From a virus, in IMG/VR virus record IMGVR_UViG_3300005253_000004, positions 55,471 through 119,470 of that record: a stretch of 64,000 bases of DNA, one strand, 5' to 3'. Made by a program: the position numbers and the translations under genes. The number at the start of each line of letters is the position of its first letter. Position 1 is the stretch's first letter. A model generated the notes under the pieces. That model searched no databases. It worked only from the letters and a program-made list of their open reading frames with translations, and was not told the origin of the DNA. This document shows positions 8,227 through 16,638 of this stretch, one piece after another.

Positions 8227-8524
8227 TTAGTGCCCACCTTGCAAGCGTTATGTAACCTTCCATCTCATCAGGCACACGCTCACCGCATCGCCCGCACTTC
8301 CATGTACTTCGGAAAGAGGGTCCGTCAGCAGCGTCAACAACCACACAGTACCATCGCTCGCCATGTTGGTGGTACCTCCTACTTGTTACTATTGCTTTGC
8401 CGGTGTTCAAGACTAGCTGCCAATCTCCTTGGATAACGGGGGTAGACCCGGGCCACAGTATGACGTCTGCTTCGTATAGTTTTCCTAGGTCATCCCTTCT
8501 AGACCACGTATTTCTAGTTGTCAT
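8213..8524 (-). CDS. W-HxC-CxxC family small protein, copy 6
   Basis: 103 aa. QGDWQLV strand, then HQH in place of HxC, WKCGRC, VPDEMEGYITLARW. Nearly the same ending as copy 7, so the pair is a tandem duplication. The HxH form shows the first metal-site position accepts His or Cys. Function unknown. Confidence 0.8.
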   Translation of the reverse strand: MTTRNTWSRRDDLGKLYEADVILWPGSTPVIQGDWQLVLNTGKAIVTSRRYHQHGERWYCVVVDAADGPSFRSTWKCGRCGERVPDEMEGYITLARWALNDKA

Positions 8525-8885
8525 CTACCGCCCACCTTGCGAGGTTGATGTAGCCTTCCATCTCTTCGGGCACTTGCTCGCTGCAATGCCCACACTTCCA
8601 CTTATCCTCCCCTGGATAATCTTCCTTGGGTGATGATGATTTAAAGTAAGAGATTACAGTGTACCATCGCTTACCATGCCTGTGGTATTGCCTGTACCTT
8701 AATCTTTTGCCGGGGTAGACACATAGCTTCCAGTCACCTTGGATTATAGGCGTAGCGTTACTCTGGTGGTACTTCTCCGCCTCATGATCCTCTCTCTTCA
8801 AAGGGTCTTTGCGGTACGCCTTCCTTGACCTCGGGTGCCTGTCATTTGTCGGTGCCACAGACCCTGCGACGGACTTCGTTTTCAT
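8514..8885 (-). CDS. W-HxC-CxxC family small protein, copy 7
   Basis: 123 aa. A 40-residue basic extension (MKTKSVAGSVAPTNDRHPR...) precedes the family domain: QGDWKLC, HRHGKRW, WKCGHC, VPEEMEGYINLARW. Closest to copy 6. AAGCTGGAG precedes ATG 8885. Function unknown. Confidence 0.8.
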   Translation of the reverse strand: MKTKSVAGSVAPTNDRHPRSRKAYRKDPLKREDHEAEKYHQSNATPIIQGDWKLCVYPGKRLRYRQYHRHGKRWYTVISYFKSSSPKEDYPGEDKWKCGHCSEQVPEEMEGYINLARWAVDDN

Positions 8886-9304
8886 GTCTTCTCCAGCTTA
8901 GCCTTGACTGCGATCAGTTCTTTGTTGAGTCTGGTTTGTGTCCGTTGCAGTTTGGTTTTGGCTGTCGCTTTCTTCTTCGCTACGTTGTGTTTGGTGATCT
9001 CCTTCTTGTACTTCACCTGCCATGCTTTATATGATTTGTATTCGATCTTGTACTCTTGTAGTTTCTCTTCGTAGATTTCCCTTGACTGCGGCGGTGCGGT
9101 TAGGCAAAACTCTGAGCCGCTATAGCATCTGTAATCTACCTCAATCTTTATGTCTTTTGAGTCCACCTCTGGGTTCTCGTTCTTGAACTTCTCGACAGCC
9201 ACCAGTAGCTTGGGGAGCGAGATACAATCTTCACCCAAGCCCACGTCTACCTCTGTCGGCTTGGTCGGCTTCTTCGGTCGGTTACGCATCTTGAAACTAC
9301 TCAT
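8882..9304 (-). CDS. Hypothetical coiled-coil protein
   Basis: 140 aa, unrecognised. The N-terminus is Pro/Lys-rich; residues 20-60 form a mixed segment with Cys at CYSGSEFC. From about residue 75 the chain is Lys/Glu-rich and helical (YEEKLQEYKIEYKSY..., then KKKATAKTKLQRTQ), predicted to form a coiled coil. ATGA overlap with the HNH gene upstream and the W-HxC-CxxC gene downstream shows it is co-transcribed. Confidence 0.6.
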   Translation of the reverse strand: MSSFKMRNRPKKPTKPTEVDVGLGEDCISLPKLLVAVEKFKNENPEVDSKDIKIEVDYRCYSGSEFCLTAPPQSREIYEEKLQEYKIEYKSYKAWQVKYKKEITKHNVAKKKATAKTKLQRTQTRLNKELIAVKAKLEKT

Positions 9305-9989
9305 CAGTTGGCTCCCTCATAATCCTGTACTGTTTGGTTGTGACTGCTTGCTTCACCTTGTTGGTGATAGCAGCCTTCGTATCCTTGCCTTTGCCCATGC
9401 CCTCCAGTGCCTCGGCCATCGTGTTCTGCCCTTCGACCAGCTTCTCCATACCCTTAGGCACCCAATCATGGGTGATGACATACCTCATACACGTAGCTAC
9501 GTCGGTCAGCCTTGTGTTGAGCCGCTGCTTTAGCATGTCTATCTTGCCTTGAGGTTGCCCGTCCCTTACCGCTACGAACAACTCTTCACAACAGTCAGCG
9601 AAGCTATCAAGCCCGGTGATATCCTGTCGTAGCTTGCGTGTACTTCGGTACTCCTGCTTACAGGGCGCACACACTACGATGAGGTTGTCAGGTCGTGCCT
9701 CACCACCCACCTTGAGTGGTACGTAGAACATCAGCCGTGCTGCGTTCAACGTCGCCCTGCCTAGATAGCTGAGGCGTGTGTCGCAGAACACACACTTGCC
9801 ACGGTACTGGTGGAAGCACGCTTCTGCGTCTGACACCTTGATCTTTTCATACGTCTGCCATAGCTTGTCCTTCCCTGTCACCTTGGAGTACGCCTTCTCT
9901 ATCTCGTTGTTGATCTCCTCTATGCCGTGCTTCAGGAAGGGTGTGTTCAACCTCTTAGGTACACGCCTTGTCCGTTTCTTAGCCTCCAT
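9297..9989 (-). CDS. HNH-type nuclease domain protein
   Basis: 230 aa. A zinc-linked HNH-like core lies at about residues 60-120: GKCVFCDTRL, then ARLMFYVPLKVGGEARPDNLIVVC and APCKQEY. The usual His before the loop is replaced by Tyr (FYVPL), so catalytic activity is uncertain. The C-terminal 100 residues are helical. It may be an HNH relative or a repurposed DNA-binding protein. Confidence 0.6.
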   Translation of the reverse strand: MEAKKRTRRVPKRLNTPFLKHGIEEINNEIEKAYSKVTGKDKLWQTYEKIKVSDAEACFHQYRGKCVFCDTRLSYLGRATLNAARLMFYVPLKVGGEARPDNLIVVCAPCKQEYRSTRKLRQDITGLDSFADCCEELFVAVRDGQPQGKIDMLKQRLNTRLTDVATCMRYVITHDWVPKGMEKLVEGQNTMAEALEGMGKGKDTKAAITNKVKQAVTTKQYRIMREPTDE

Positions 9990-10326
9990 ACTGTAGTACC
10001 TCCCAGTTCTGAAACTTCCACACCGCTATCATGCCCTCGGGTATCTCTTTGGTGCAGCGCCAGCAATGTGAGCTGTCGTCGGGGTATACCACTACTTGAT
10101 ACACGTAGTTACCTCTCTTATGTGGGTAAGGTTCCTGCCCCTCGTACCCATTAGGGTAACACACATGCTTGAGCAGCGAGTAGTATTTACTCCGACTTGA
10201 CCTGAAGCTTTGTCCTTCTTCCGGCTGACGTAGCTTTTCGATAGTCCAGTCTCCATCGTTAAGTAGCACTTCCGCATCAGCTTGCGCGTCTCGCGCTGCC
10301 ATGTAGTTAACGAAGGGCTTAATCAT
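9979..10326 (-). CDS. W-HxC-CxxC family small protein, copy 8
   Basis: 115 aa. NDGDWTIEKL strand, KHVC, a 30-residue insert (YPNGYEGQEPYPHKRG...), CWRC, then EIPEGMIAVWKFQNW. A helical 17-residue lead precedes the Trp strand. Function unknown. Confidence 0.75.
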   Translation of the reverse strand: MIKPFVNYMAARDAQADAEVLLNDGDWTIEKLRQPEEGQSFRSSRSKYYSLLKHVCYPNGYEGQEPYPHKRGNYVYQVVVYPDDSSHCWRCTKEIPEGMIAVWKFQNWEVLQYGG

Positions 10327-10328
10327 AC

Positions 10329-10571
10329 CTATACCTTTGCGTCGTGCAACACATCCGTTCCAGCATGGACGACCAGCTCAAGCTGTGTTGCATTGAGGAA
10401 CACACCAGCTTCATCTACGTCCTCGTTCAACTTGGAGTGGATTACTACTAGGTAGTTGCCCAACTTACTTGAGTAATAAATCACTACCTTCTCTGCTCCG
10501 TTGAAGTTCTCCGATGTAGCCTTGTGGTTGTACCCAGGGGGTACTTCGTACTTGTTAATGTCACCCATCAT
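10329..10571 (-). CDS. Hypothetical protein, 80 aa
   Basis: Not recognised. It reads as an alternating beta-rich small protein (AEKVVIYYSSKLGNYLVVIHS) with an acidic middle and no Cys. Two adjacent ATG codons follow AAGAGGTG. It overlaps the upstream stop, so it belongs to the same transcript. Confidence 0.55.
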   Translation of the reverse strand: MMGDINKYEVPPGYNHKATSENFNGAEKVVIYYSSKLGNYLVVIHSKLNEDVDEAGVFLNATQLELVVHAGTDVLHDAKV

Positions 10572-11002
10572 GCACCTCTTTTGAACGGTTTGTGTAATGA
10601 AGTTGAATGAATACCTGCTGGTTTGTTACAATCACACTGATCGAAGTCGGAGTCACCTTCCTCTGGTTCGATTTCTATAGGGCAATGACAATCCTCAACG
10701 ATTGACCCTTTGTCGAACTCCATCGTCCTGTACTTCAGGTCAACGTCACCGTTTTCTTCGATCTTCTCGTCCTCATAAGGCGCAGCCTTCTGTCTGTCGA
10801 ACTCAGCGATAGTACCAAGGAGCACACCTCTGATACTTGCAATGGTATCATAGCACGGGACACTTTTGAACCATCGAGCTACGATCATGTAGATCACATA
10901 GGTAACGTGCCCTGCCGAATACCCGTGCTCATCCAGTACGAGGCATAGATCATCTAGCCTCTCATCATACTCTTGCCTATAATCTTGTGTGATATACGGC
11001 AT
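10568..11002 (-). CDS. Small phage protein resembling DUF6899
   Basis: 144 aa. The first 90 residues have the pattern MPYI..R..(Y/D)..L..L, then VTYVIYMIV, Y..I..IRGVL....EF, and APYEDEKIEENGDV. This is typical of a family of short phage/archaeal proteins I believe is DUF6899; function unknown. A C-terminal tail adds a cysteine cluster (EDCHCPIE ... FDQCDCNKP) that may bind metal. The assignment is from memory of the motif only. Confidence 0.6.
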   Translation of the reverse strand: MPYITQDYRQEYDERLDDLCLVLDEHGYSAGHVTYVIYMIVARWFKSVPCYDTIASIRGVLLGTIAEFDRQKAAPYEDEKIEENGDVDLKYRTMEFDKGSIVEDCHCPIEIEPEEGDSDFDQCDCNKPAGIHSTSLHKPFKRGA

Positions 11003-11325
11003 TAGATATAGTTACCTCCTATGTTTGCTTGCTTGGTGTCTGCTGGTGGTGCCGGTGCCGCTGCCCTCGCTGCCATAGCCTGAAGGTCTGTCATGCTGAT
11101 TGGTCTCCCGCCAGCACCAGCGCCACCCATCAGAGCGGACAAGGGTATCCCAAAGGCACCCTCCTCACTGTCATCCTCGCTTACTTTTTCTGTCACCGTC
11201 TTGATGTTGTTGTAGATCACCACCAGCATCACCAGTATGCCGGTAACAATTACACCAGCACCGAAGCCGAGCAGTCCTGCCATGATCCAGGTATTTAGTG
11301 CTACCACAGTCGTTTGACCTCCCAT
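11002..11325 (-). CDS. Single-pass membrane protein, Gly/Ala-rich tail
   Basis: 107 aa. One strong transmembrane helix at about residues 12-38 (IMAGLLGFGAGVIVTGILVM). A polar segment and a Gly/Ala/Pro-rich C-terminus (MGGAGAGGRP, AARAAAPAPPAD) follow. The start lies inside the last codons of the sigma-factor gene, preceded by AAGGAT. Function unknown. Confidence 0.6.
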   Translation of the reverse strand: MGGQTTVVALNTWIMAGLLGFGAGVIVTGILVMLVVIYNNIKTVTEKVSEDDSEEGAFGIPLSALMGGAGAGGRPISMTDLQAMAARAAAPAPPADTKQANIGGNYI

Positions 11326-12563
11326 AGATCCTTGATTTTAGCCAAGGCTGTCTTTTCAATCTTTCGTATGCTTTCTCTGCTGTAATCCTTACCACCGTAC
11401 ACTGACATAAGCAGCGGGCCTATCTCCTTCAGTGCCTTAGGCACCCTGTCCGCTGGATCATGGAAGTATCGAAGTGATATGATCTGGAACTCTATCGTAT
11501 CTAGGTTGTCTTGAAGTAACTCAAGCAGTTGCTCCTTCCTATCCTGTGTTTGGATCAGCTCCGTGACATCGGGGTCATCGTTGCTAAGCATCTCACCGAT
11601 GGTGGTAGGGTTGTTCTTATTACGGTTAAAGGGTTGATCCAAGTGGATGTAGTTGCTCATGAGTATCTTAATGAGTTCGTCTATCTCTTTAACTGTGAAG
11701 GTATTGCTGTCTACCAAGACACCCTTCTCTTTTTGAATCTTGTTCGCCTCGTTGGTCAGTGCATACAAGTTAAGGTTGTCACTCTCCAGCAGCTCATACG
11801 CCTTGACTACGATGAGTATCCTACCCATTTTGTTTCGAGGTACACGCACCAACCTACTGTTGTTCAGTATCCATTCCTGTATCAATCGCTCGCCTCTGCT
11901 GTAGGCGTAGGTACATAGCTTCACTCGCTTCCCTTCAGGTGTTTGGAAGCAAGGATCATACTTGCGTATGGATTCAAGGAAGTACATCTGTACCTCTTGC
12001 ACCGCATCGTTTTCATCAACACTCAAGATGCTAGATGAACTGCTGTTTGCTATCTCATGTGCTGCCATGAGCATGGAGCGGAGCAGCGTGTCCTCTATCT
12101 TCGCTACCTCAGCCTGCATACGGGCTAGGATCTTGGTGGGAGTCACTAGCTTCACCATCTCAGAGTAGCAGTACTCGGAGGGTAGCATATCAAAGATGAA
12201 GTGACTTGCTGCTCGATGCCCAGCAGGGTTACGTGTTCCTAGGCGCTGAAGTATACCCTCCATCTCTGTTTCTAGCTGAGCACTTAGCCCCTTCACTCTG
12301 GTATTGAAGCGAGCACACAGCTTGGCTACTGATCGGCCTTCTGCCTTTGTTTGCCGGTATAGATCTAGGTACCATTGCCTGCACTTTCTCTTGGAGAGGA
12401 TGTACATGCGTAGCTTTTGTCGTGCTATCGTGTACTCGTAGACCAGTCTGATCTCTTCTCCTTCGGTGAGGTATACTTGGTTGCGTCCTACCTCCTGATA
12501 CTGTCGATACTTGTAGTGGTTCTTGTGACTGTCGTACTGCCCTGTATCAGCGTTCACACTCAT
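11301..12563 (-). CDS. Sigma-70-family RNA polymerase sigma factor
   Basis: 420 aa. Region 2 is visible at about residues 180-245: DAVQEVQMYFLESIRKYDP, then LCTYAYSRGERLIQEW and RLVRVPRN, matching the core-binding and -10-recognition helices. Region 3 is spread over 250-330 and region 4 ends in a helix-turn-helix (LKEIGPLL...YSRESIRKIEKTALAKIK). The long N-terminus has no clear motif. It probably redirects host RNA polymerase, perhaps to the TTGCAA/TATAAT promoters in this window (inference). Confidence 0.85.
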   Translation of the reverse strand: MSVNADTGQYDSHKNHYKYRQYQEVGRNQVYLTEGEEIRLVYEYTIARQKLRMYILSKRKCRQWYLDLYRQTKAEGRSVAKLCARFNTRVKGLSAQLETEMEGILQRLGTRNPAGHRAASHFIFDMLPSEYCYSEMVKLVTPTKILARMQAEVAKIEDTLLRSMLMAAHEIANSSSSSILSVDENDAVQEVQMYFLESIRKYDPCFQTPEGKRVKLCTYAYSRGERLIQEWILNNSRLVRVPRNKMGRILIVVKAYELLESDNLNLYALTNEANKIQKEKGVLVDSNTFTVKEIDELIKILMSNYIHLDQPFNRNKNNPTTIGEMLSNDDPDVTELIQTQDRKEQLLELLQDNLDTIEFQIISLRYFHDPADRVPKALKEIGPLLMSVYGGKDYSRESIRKIEKTALAKIKDLWEVKRLW

Positions 12564-13573
12564 AGTTTAATCCTATTGACTTTGGAGTCAAGTTTGTACC
12601 AGCTATCCAACTTTTGTTTGTTATCCCAATCCTCTTTGTTTGTGATAATGCCTTTTACAAACACACCTTCCGAGGTTCGGAGGATAGCGCCGGTTCTCTC
12701 ATATCTGGTGGCGTTGAGCGAATACCTGTTCTTCTTGATTGTCAATCCTTTGTACTCTGGAGGTACCCTCGTCGTGAGTGCATTACATGTCTCATTCCAG
12801 GTATCCCGAGCATCAAGGTAACCCTTAGCTCGACTGTCGAGCGAACTATCAAGCAGTTCTGGATAAGGAACCAGTGTTTGAATGGTGCAATCCGGACTGC
12901 CACCGGCGTAAATGGAACAATCTTCAAGCTTGTACCCGTGCTCAAGTGGATTAACAGGGCCACTAAGTACCTTGAGGATAGAGTCATCTAACGCAGGTGG
13001 TTGGAACCCAACAGGCTGCTTGTGTGCCCACCAGATACCACACAGTTGTACTGCTCCCGGCGGATCCTTTATCAGTTCTTTAGCTTCGCTGATGGTGGCT
13101 GCCCTTGCTGGGATCGCATCCAACTCACTGAATGTGTTGACACCTTCCCATAGCACTACAGCATCTTTGACCCCCTTCTTTCTGTATAGGAGGTAGGGTT
13201 TGTCTCCTATCTCAATGAGCATTTCATTATCATTGAAATCAATGACACCTGAGGCTAGGAGTTCACCGTCAGCCTCGTTTAGCACTGTAGCAGGTAGCTT
13301 GGGTGAGGGGTAGGTGTCCAGTACTTTATTCATTCTGTATGTAAAGCAACTCGTATTATGCGAATGAAAGAAACTCACACGCTCTTTAGCGGTGTCTAGG
13401 TTGATGGCAATGAGGTCATTGCCACTAGGTCTACCATAATTAGTCGTTGCTCGCACCAGTACCTTACAATGGTCACCATCAAGCACACGGTAGGTACCAT
13501 GCACTCTCTTCCTTCCAAGCTTGCCCTGTAGGAAGGCTTGAATGAAAGTAATCGTTGTCCATTTAGTAGCCAT
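12560..13573 (-). CDS. Hypothetical protein, 337 aa
   Basis: Unrecognised. The start is ATG 13573 (MATKWTTITF), preceded by GGAGGT, rather than the longer frame opening at 13627. The chain is soluble and beta-rich with scattered Cys and no clear catalytic motif. It lies directly upstream of the sigma factor with an ATGA overlap, so the two are co-translated and may work together (inference). Confidence 0.6.
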   Translation of the reverse strand: MATKWTTITFIQAFLQGKLGRKRVHGTYRVLDGDHCKVLVRATTNYGRPSGNDLIAINLDTAKERVSFFHSHNTSCFTYRMNKVLDTYPSPKLPATVLNEADGELLASGVIDFNDNEMLIEIGDKPYLLYRKKGVKDAVVLWEGVNTFSELDAIPARAATISEAKELIKDPPGAVQLCGIWWAHKQPVGFQPPALDDSILKVLSGPVNPLEHGYKLEDCSIYAGGSPDCTIQTLVPYPELLDSSLDSRAKGYLDARDTWNETCNALTTRVPPEYKGLTIKKNRYSLNATRYERTGAILRTSEGVFVKGIITNKEDWDNKQKLDSWYKLDSKVNRIKL

Positions 13574-13574
13574 T

Positions 13575-13805
13575 CTATCTACCTCCGATTTCAACGGTGG
13601 GCTCATCCGGCTGATGCTCAGCACCACACGCTATGCACACTAGCACCTCGGAATTTTCCTTAGTTTCCGTGGGGTTGAACCATTTGGTCAGCTCTACCTG
13701 TGTCTCTTTCGGCTTGTTGTTTTTCTTCTCGTCCGTTGTACCTCCGCAGAAGTGGGTTACTTTCTCATCCATTGAAAACCAATCACTAAGCACAGCTTCA
13801 CTCAT
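13575..13805 (-). CDS. Small CxxC protein, 76 aa
   Basis: ATG 13805 overlaps the upstream stop (ATGA) and follows AGGAG. The sequence starts MSEAVLSDWFSMDEK and has HFC near residue 20. It ends with a CIACGAEH knuckle near residues 57-64. The His-x-Cys... no: order is HFC then CxxC, as in the main family, but the Trp strand and Pro-helix are missing, so membership is doubtful. Possible distant or degenerate relative. Confidence 0.55.
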   Translation of the reverse strand: MSEAVLSDWFSMDEKVTHFCGGTTDEKKNNKPKETQVELTKWFNPTETKENSEVLVCIACGAEHQPDEPTVEIGGR

Positions 13806-14206
13806 GTCAACTCCTGTTGTCCTTTCCATTCGGCTATGGCTGCTAGTACCTGCTCTCTGTCAATCGACTCAGGTTCTATCGCTGAGTCGTTCCAGATGTC
13901 TCGGAGATGCCCGTTGTAGACAAAATCTAGGATTTCATTCGAAGGGTCCACGAAGTACTCATCGTCCGTGGCTTTGTTGTAGTTGAGCAAACTAAACCCT
14001 GAGATCATGCTGTTGGGTATACCAGCACCACAACAGCGACACATCGGAAACTCACGGTTCAAGTTTACGATGTAGGCATCACCCTCACGGCCGCTGAAGC
14101 GGCAGTTGTGCAGGATGACGGGTCCCTCGTCCGTGGGGTGGTCCTCAAGCTGCCAGTCTCCATCGACTTGAAGGACTTCACCTGTACCAGGTTCATTTCT
14201 ACTCAT
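13802..14206 (-). CDS. W-HxC-CxxC family protein, copy 9, with C-terminal extension
   Basis: 134 aa. DGDWQLEDH strand, LHNC, CRCC, then GIPNSMISGFSLLNY. About 50 extra residues follow the family domain (acidic, helical, ending AAIAEWKGQQELT). The extension suggests a fused partner or a longer interaction surface. ATGA overlaps on both sides. Confidence 0.78.
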   Translation of the reverse strand: MSRNEPGTGEVLQVDGDWQLEDHPTDEGPVILHNCRFSGREGDAYIVNLNREFPMCRCCGAGIPNSMISGFSLLNYNKATDDEYFVDPSNEILDFVYNGHLRDIWNDSAIEPESIDREQVLAAIAEWKGQQELT

Positions 14207-14496
14207 TTCATTATGTCCCCATTCTGTAGCTTGAACAACGCCACGATACTAGGTGGCATTCGCTCAGCGCAGTAAGGACACGCTGTCTTATTACTGTGAT
14301 GCTCTATCAGCATCCGACAAGGAGCGCTAGACACTTTACAGTCGTGTGATATGACTGACTGCCATCCCTCTGTGTCAGCCCAAGAGGTGGGGTGGGGCTT
14401 GTGTAGCCCCCACTTTCCTTCCTCGAATAGAACTTCAGTCGCCTTGATGGCTTCCTTGTGACTGTCTGCCTTCAATGAAAGACCAGAGAGGCTCAC
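14203..14496 (-). CDS. W-HxC-CxxC family small protein, copy 10
   Basis: 97 aa. EEGKWGLHK strand, ISHDC, CPYC, then MPPSIVALFKLQNG. Immediately downstream of the VWA metallopeptidase gene with an ATGA overlap. Function unknown. Confidence 0.8.
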   Translation of the reverse strand: MSLSGLSLKADSHKEAIKATEVLFEEGKWGLHKPHPTSWADTEGWQSVISHDCKVSSAPCRMLIEHHSNKTACPYCAERMPPSIVALFKLQNGDIMK

Positions 14497-15710
14497 AACG
14501 TCAGGTCCACCTTGACCTTGGTTCCGAACGGCACGCTATGCCCCTCGTATCCAGGTGGGTGAGCCCAGAGTACTGGGAACTCAGGCGGTATCGGAGGGAA
14601 CGATGTCTCTAGGTCAGTGAAGGCGATCACCATACCTACCTTGTCACGGCTTTCTTCCACCTTCTCAAAGACATCAACGTGTGAGGTGCCACCCCGTGTG
14701 GCCTTGATCTTCTTGATGGTGTTGAGGTCATACTCTTCTACGTGGTAGCACTCAACGTCATGGAAGTAGATCTTGAGGAACTGACACCCTGTCTCTCTCA
14801 GGATACCGGAGCATTCCGATACGAACTGAGACAGGTTGTCATCACTGATAGACCCAGAGGTGTCGATCATTATGATGGCACCGTTGGGGCTACGTGTCCT
14901 TGAAGGGAGCTTCATCCCGAATGCACGGGACCGCCTGTTGTCACGATGGTAGCTGTATCTACCACGGAACATCGAGGTAGCCTGCCTTCGGAGGTACTCC
15001 TTCCATGTTACGCTGGGTCTGCGGATATCAGCCAAGAAATCATCAGCAAATCCAGGGCACTTACCCCTGTTCTTTGCATTGATAGCGGCGGCGATAACGT
15101 GTTGCTTCCACTTCTCCACCGTCTCGCTGTCTATCTTCGCACCATGCAAAGCACCCGAGGTACAGCCACGATCACCAACTTGGCTACCGGGTTTGACATC
15201 AGGGCCTTCGCCCCCTTTCCCGTCTTTGTGCGGGCAATCACCAAAGGCTTTCTGATCCTCTGGGTTTTGGATCAGATGGTAATAGATCTGCTCCGTGGTC
15301 TTGCCTTTGTACTTCTCCATGAGTTCATCGGTGATGTTCTTCTTGCTCACCTTGGACTGTGTCATCCCTGCATCAACGAGGATACTATCCACCTTGATAT
15401 CAGCAGCGATATTCCACACCTGATGGTTGCCGCCGTTAGGAAACCGGACGGTGCATCGCTGAACAAGGTGTAGCACTTCGTGCGCGAGTTCAAACATGAC
15501 TTCTTGGGTCGAAGTCATCTTCTTTATCCAGTCAGGATGGTACCACATGTTACCTTTATGATCCACGCAGGTAGTACCCACCCCTGCTGTCTTACTCTCG
15601 TGGAAAACCATTCGCATTACTAATTCTCCGAAGAAAGGAAAGGCCATCAACAATTGCATGCGGGCCTTAGTTAGTTTCTCTCTCGGATCGTCGGTGTCAA
15701 TCTTCTTCAT
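14493..15710 (-). CDS. VWA-domain metallopeptidase-like protein (DUF2201 type)
   Basis: 405 aa. The N-terminal half has a zinc-metallopeptidase motif HEVLH (77-81) and the extended WNIAADIKVDSIL segment of the DUF2201 putative metallopeptidase family. The C-terminal half is a von Willebrand A-like domain with a metal-site motif, MIDTSGSIS. Such proteins are typically encoded beside MoxR AAA+ ATPases; the partner here is at 16639-17787, with three small W-HxC-CxxC genes between. The substrate is unknown. Confidence 0.85.
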   Translation of the reverse strand: MKKIDTDDPREKLTKARMQLLMAFPFFGELVMRMVFHESKTAGVGTTCVDHKGNMWYHPDWIKKMTSTQEVMFELAHEVLHLVQRCTVRFPNGGNHQVWNIAADIKVDSILVDAGMTQSKVSKKNITDELMEKYKGKTTEQIYYHLIQNPEDQKAFGDCPHKDGKGGEGPDVKPGSQVGDRGCTSGALHGAKIDSETVEKWKQHVIAAAINAKNRGKCPGFADDFLADIRRPSVTWKEYLRRQATSMFRGRYSYHRDNRRSRAFGMKLPSRTRSPNGAIIMIDTSGSISDDNLSQFVSECSGILRETGCQFLKIYFHDVECYHVEEYDLNTIKKIKATRGGTSHVDVFEKVEESRDKVGMVIAFTDLETSFPPIPPEFPVLWAHPPGYEGHSVPFGTKVKVDLTL

Positions 15711-15763
15711 ACTTTACCCTTTCCCTTAGGATTAGCTATCAGACCCTAGTTCAGTTAAAACCC

Positions 15764-15871
15764 TTAAACTTTTGATCTCAGCGAGGGCCTCTTCACACTC
15801 TTGACGTAGTAGTGAGAGCGCTCTTCCGTCGCTTGTTTGATAAGACCCTCTAGCTTTTCTATGATGTCCAT
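15764..15871 (-). CDS. Microprotein, 35 aa
   Basis: ATG 15871 follows GGGAG at a 7-nt spacing and sits right behind copy 11's stop. The N-terminus (MDIIEKLEGLIKQATEE) is amphipathic helix; the C-terminus is basic. The ribosome site and first codons match those of the gene at 23421-23591, which also follows a W-HxC-CxxC copy. Region 15711-15763 downstream holds nothing obvious. Confidence 0.45.
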   Translation of the reverse strand: MDIIEKLEGLIKQATEERSHYYVKSVKRPSLRSKV

Positions 15872-15872
15872 G

Positions 15873-16142
15873 TTACTTCTCCCACTCAAGTAGTTTCTCG
15901 AAGCCTTGCATTTCCTTTGGTGCCTCGGCTCTACACCTCGAACACACAGGCATAAGGACTAGCTGTCTAATCCAGGTCTCTTCGTGTTTGTGATACACCC
16001 TGTAGTAGCTATCACGTCCTGTTATTACTGTCCCAACTCTATCATATCCAACTCTATCATATAGCTCATAAAGCCTCCACTGTTCTGTCTCATCCTCAAC
16101 GACTATCTTAGGGACATTGGGTACCTCTTTACCTTGTCTCAT
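15873..16142 (-). CDS. W-HxC-CxxC family small protein, copy 11
   Basis: 89 aa. EQWRLYEL strand, YHKH (HxH variant), CSRC, then EAPKEMQGFEKLLEW. A near-duplicated YDRVG(Y)DRVG segment lies in the loop after the Trp strand. First of a run of three between the MoxR and VWA genes. Function unknown. Confidence 0.8.
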   Translation of the reverse strand: MRQGKEVPNVPKIVVEDETEQWRLYELYDRVGYDRVGTVITGRDSYYRVYHKHEETWIRQLVLMPVCSRCRAEAPKEMQGFEKLLEWEK

Positions 16143-16378
16143 ACCTTTCCTCTATCCCATGACATTAGGTTCATAAAGCCTTGCATCTCCTTTGGTGGTA
16201 GCTCACCACAAGTATTGCATGAACCAGGGTGCCAATCCTCAGCGTAGTCGCGATCACAACGTGACCAAGACCCTCTGTGGCCACCAACTCTACTATGCCA
16301 GTGCATAATATAGAGGAGGCCTGACCCCGATGTTGCTGTGTGTAGCCTCCAATCACCTTGTCGTACCAAGGCAGGCAC
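16139..16378 (-). CDS. W-HxC-CxxC family small protein, copy 12
   Basis: 79 aa, near the minimum size of the family. RQGDWRLH starts at residue 5. MHWH is the HxH variant, CNTC follows, then PPKEMQGFMNLMSW. Almost the same helix as copies 11 and 13. Function unknown. Confidence 0.8.
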   Translation of the reverse strand: MPALVRQGDWRLHTATSGSGLLYIMHWHSRVGGHRGSWSRCDRDYAEDWHPGSCNTCGELPPKEMQGFMNLMSWDRGKV

Positions 16379-16379
16379 G

Positions 16380-16637
16380 TTACCGCTTCCAATTCGTAAG
16401 GTTCAGAAACCCTTGTGTCTCAATAGGGACAGGCTCAGAACAATCCTGACAGTGGGTTGGACCACACCTAGCTAAGTACGGAGGTCCGTTACGACCACCA
16501 CCATACCTATCATCATGCCTATGCCACACGGCATAGTAATCGGTGGGGCTCTTACATATAACCCACTCATCCTTGTCTAGCACCACCTCAGATTGTGACC
16601 AAGGTAGTGTATAGTACAGAGCCACAGTGTTTGCCAT
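16380..16637 (-). CDS. W-HxC-CxxC family small protein, copy 13
   Basis: 85 aa from ATG 16637, chosen because it lies just after the MoxR stop at 16639. DKDEWVIC strand, WHRH, CQDC, then PVPIETQGFLNLTNW. Function unknown. Confidence 0.8.
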   Translation of the reverse strand: MANTVALYYTLPWSQSEVVLDKDEWVICKSPTDYYAVWHRHDDRYGGGRNGPPYLARCGPTHCQDCSEPVPIETQGFLNLTNWKR

Positions 16638-16638
16638 C

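Noticed and set aside
13575-13805. Another family copy (HFC and CIAC)
   Set aside because: Order of sites fits, but neither the Trp strand nor the Pro-helix is present, so it is listed separately.
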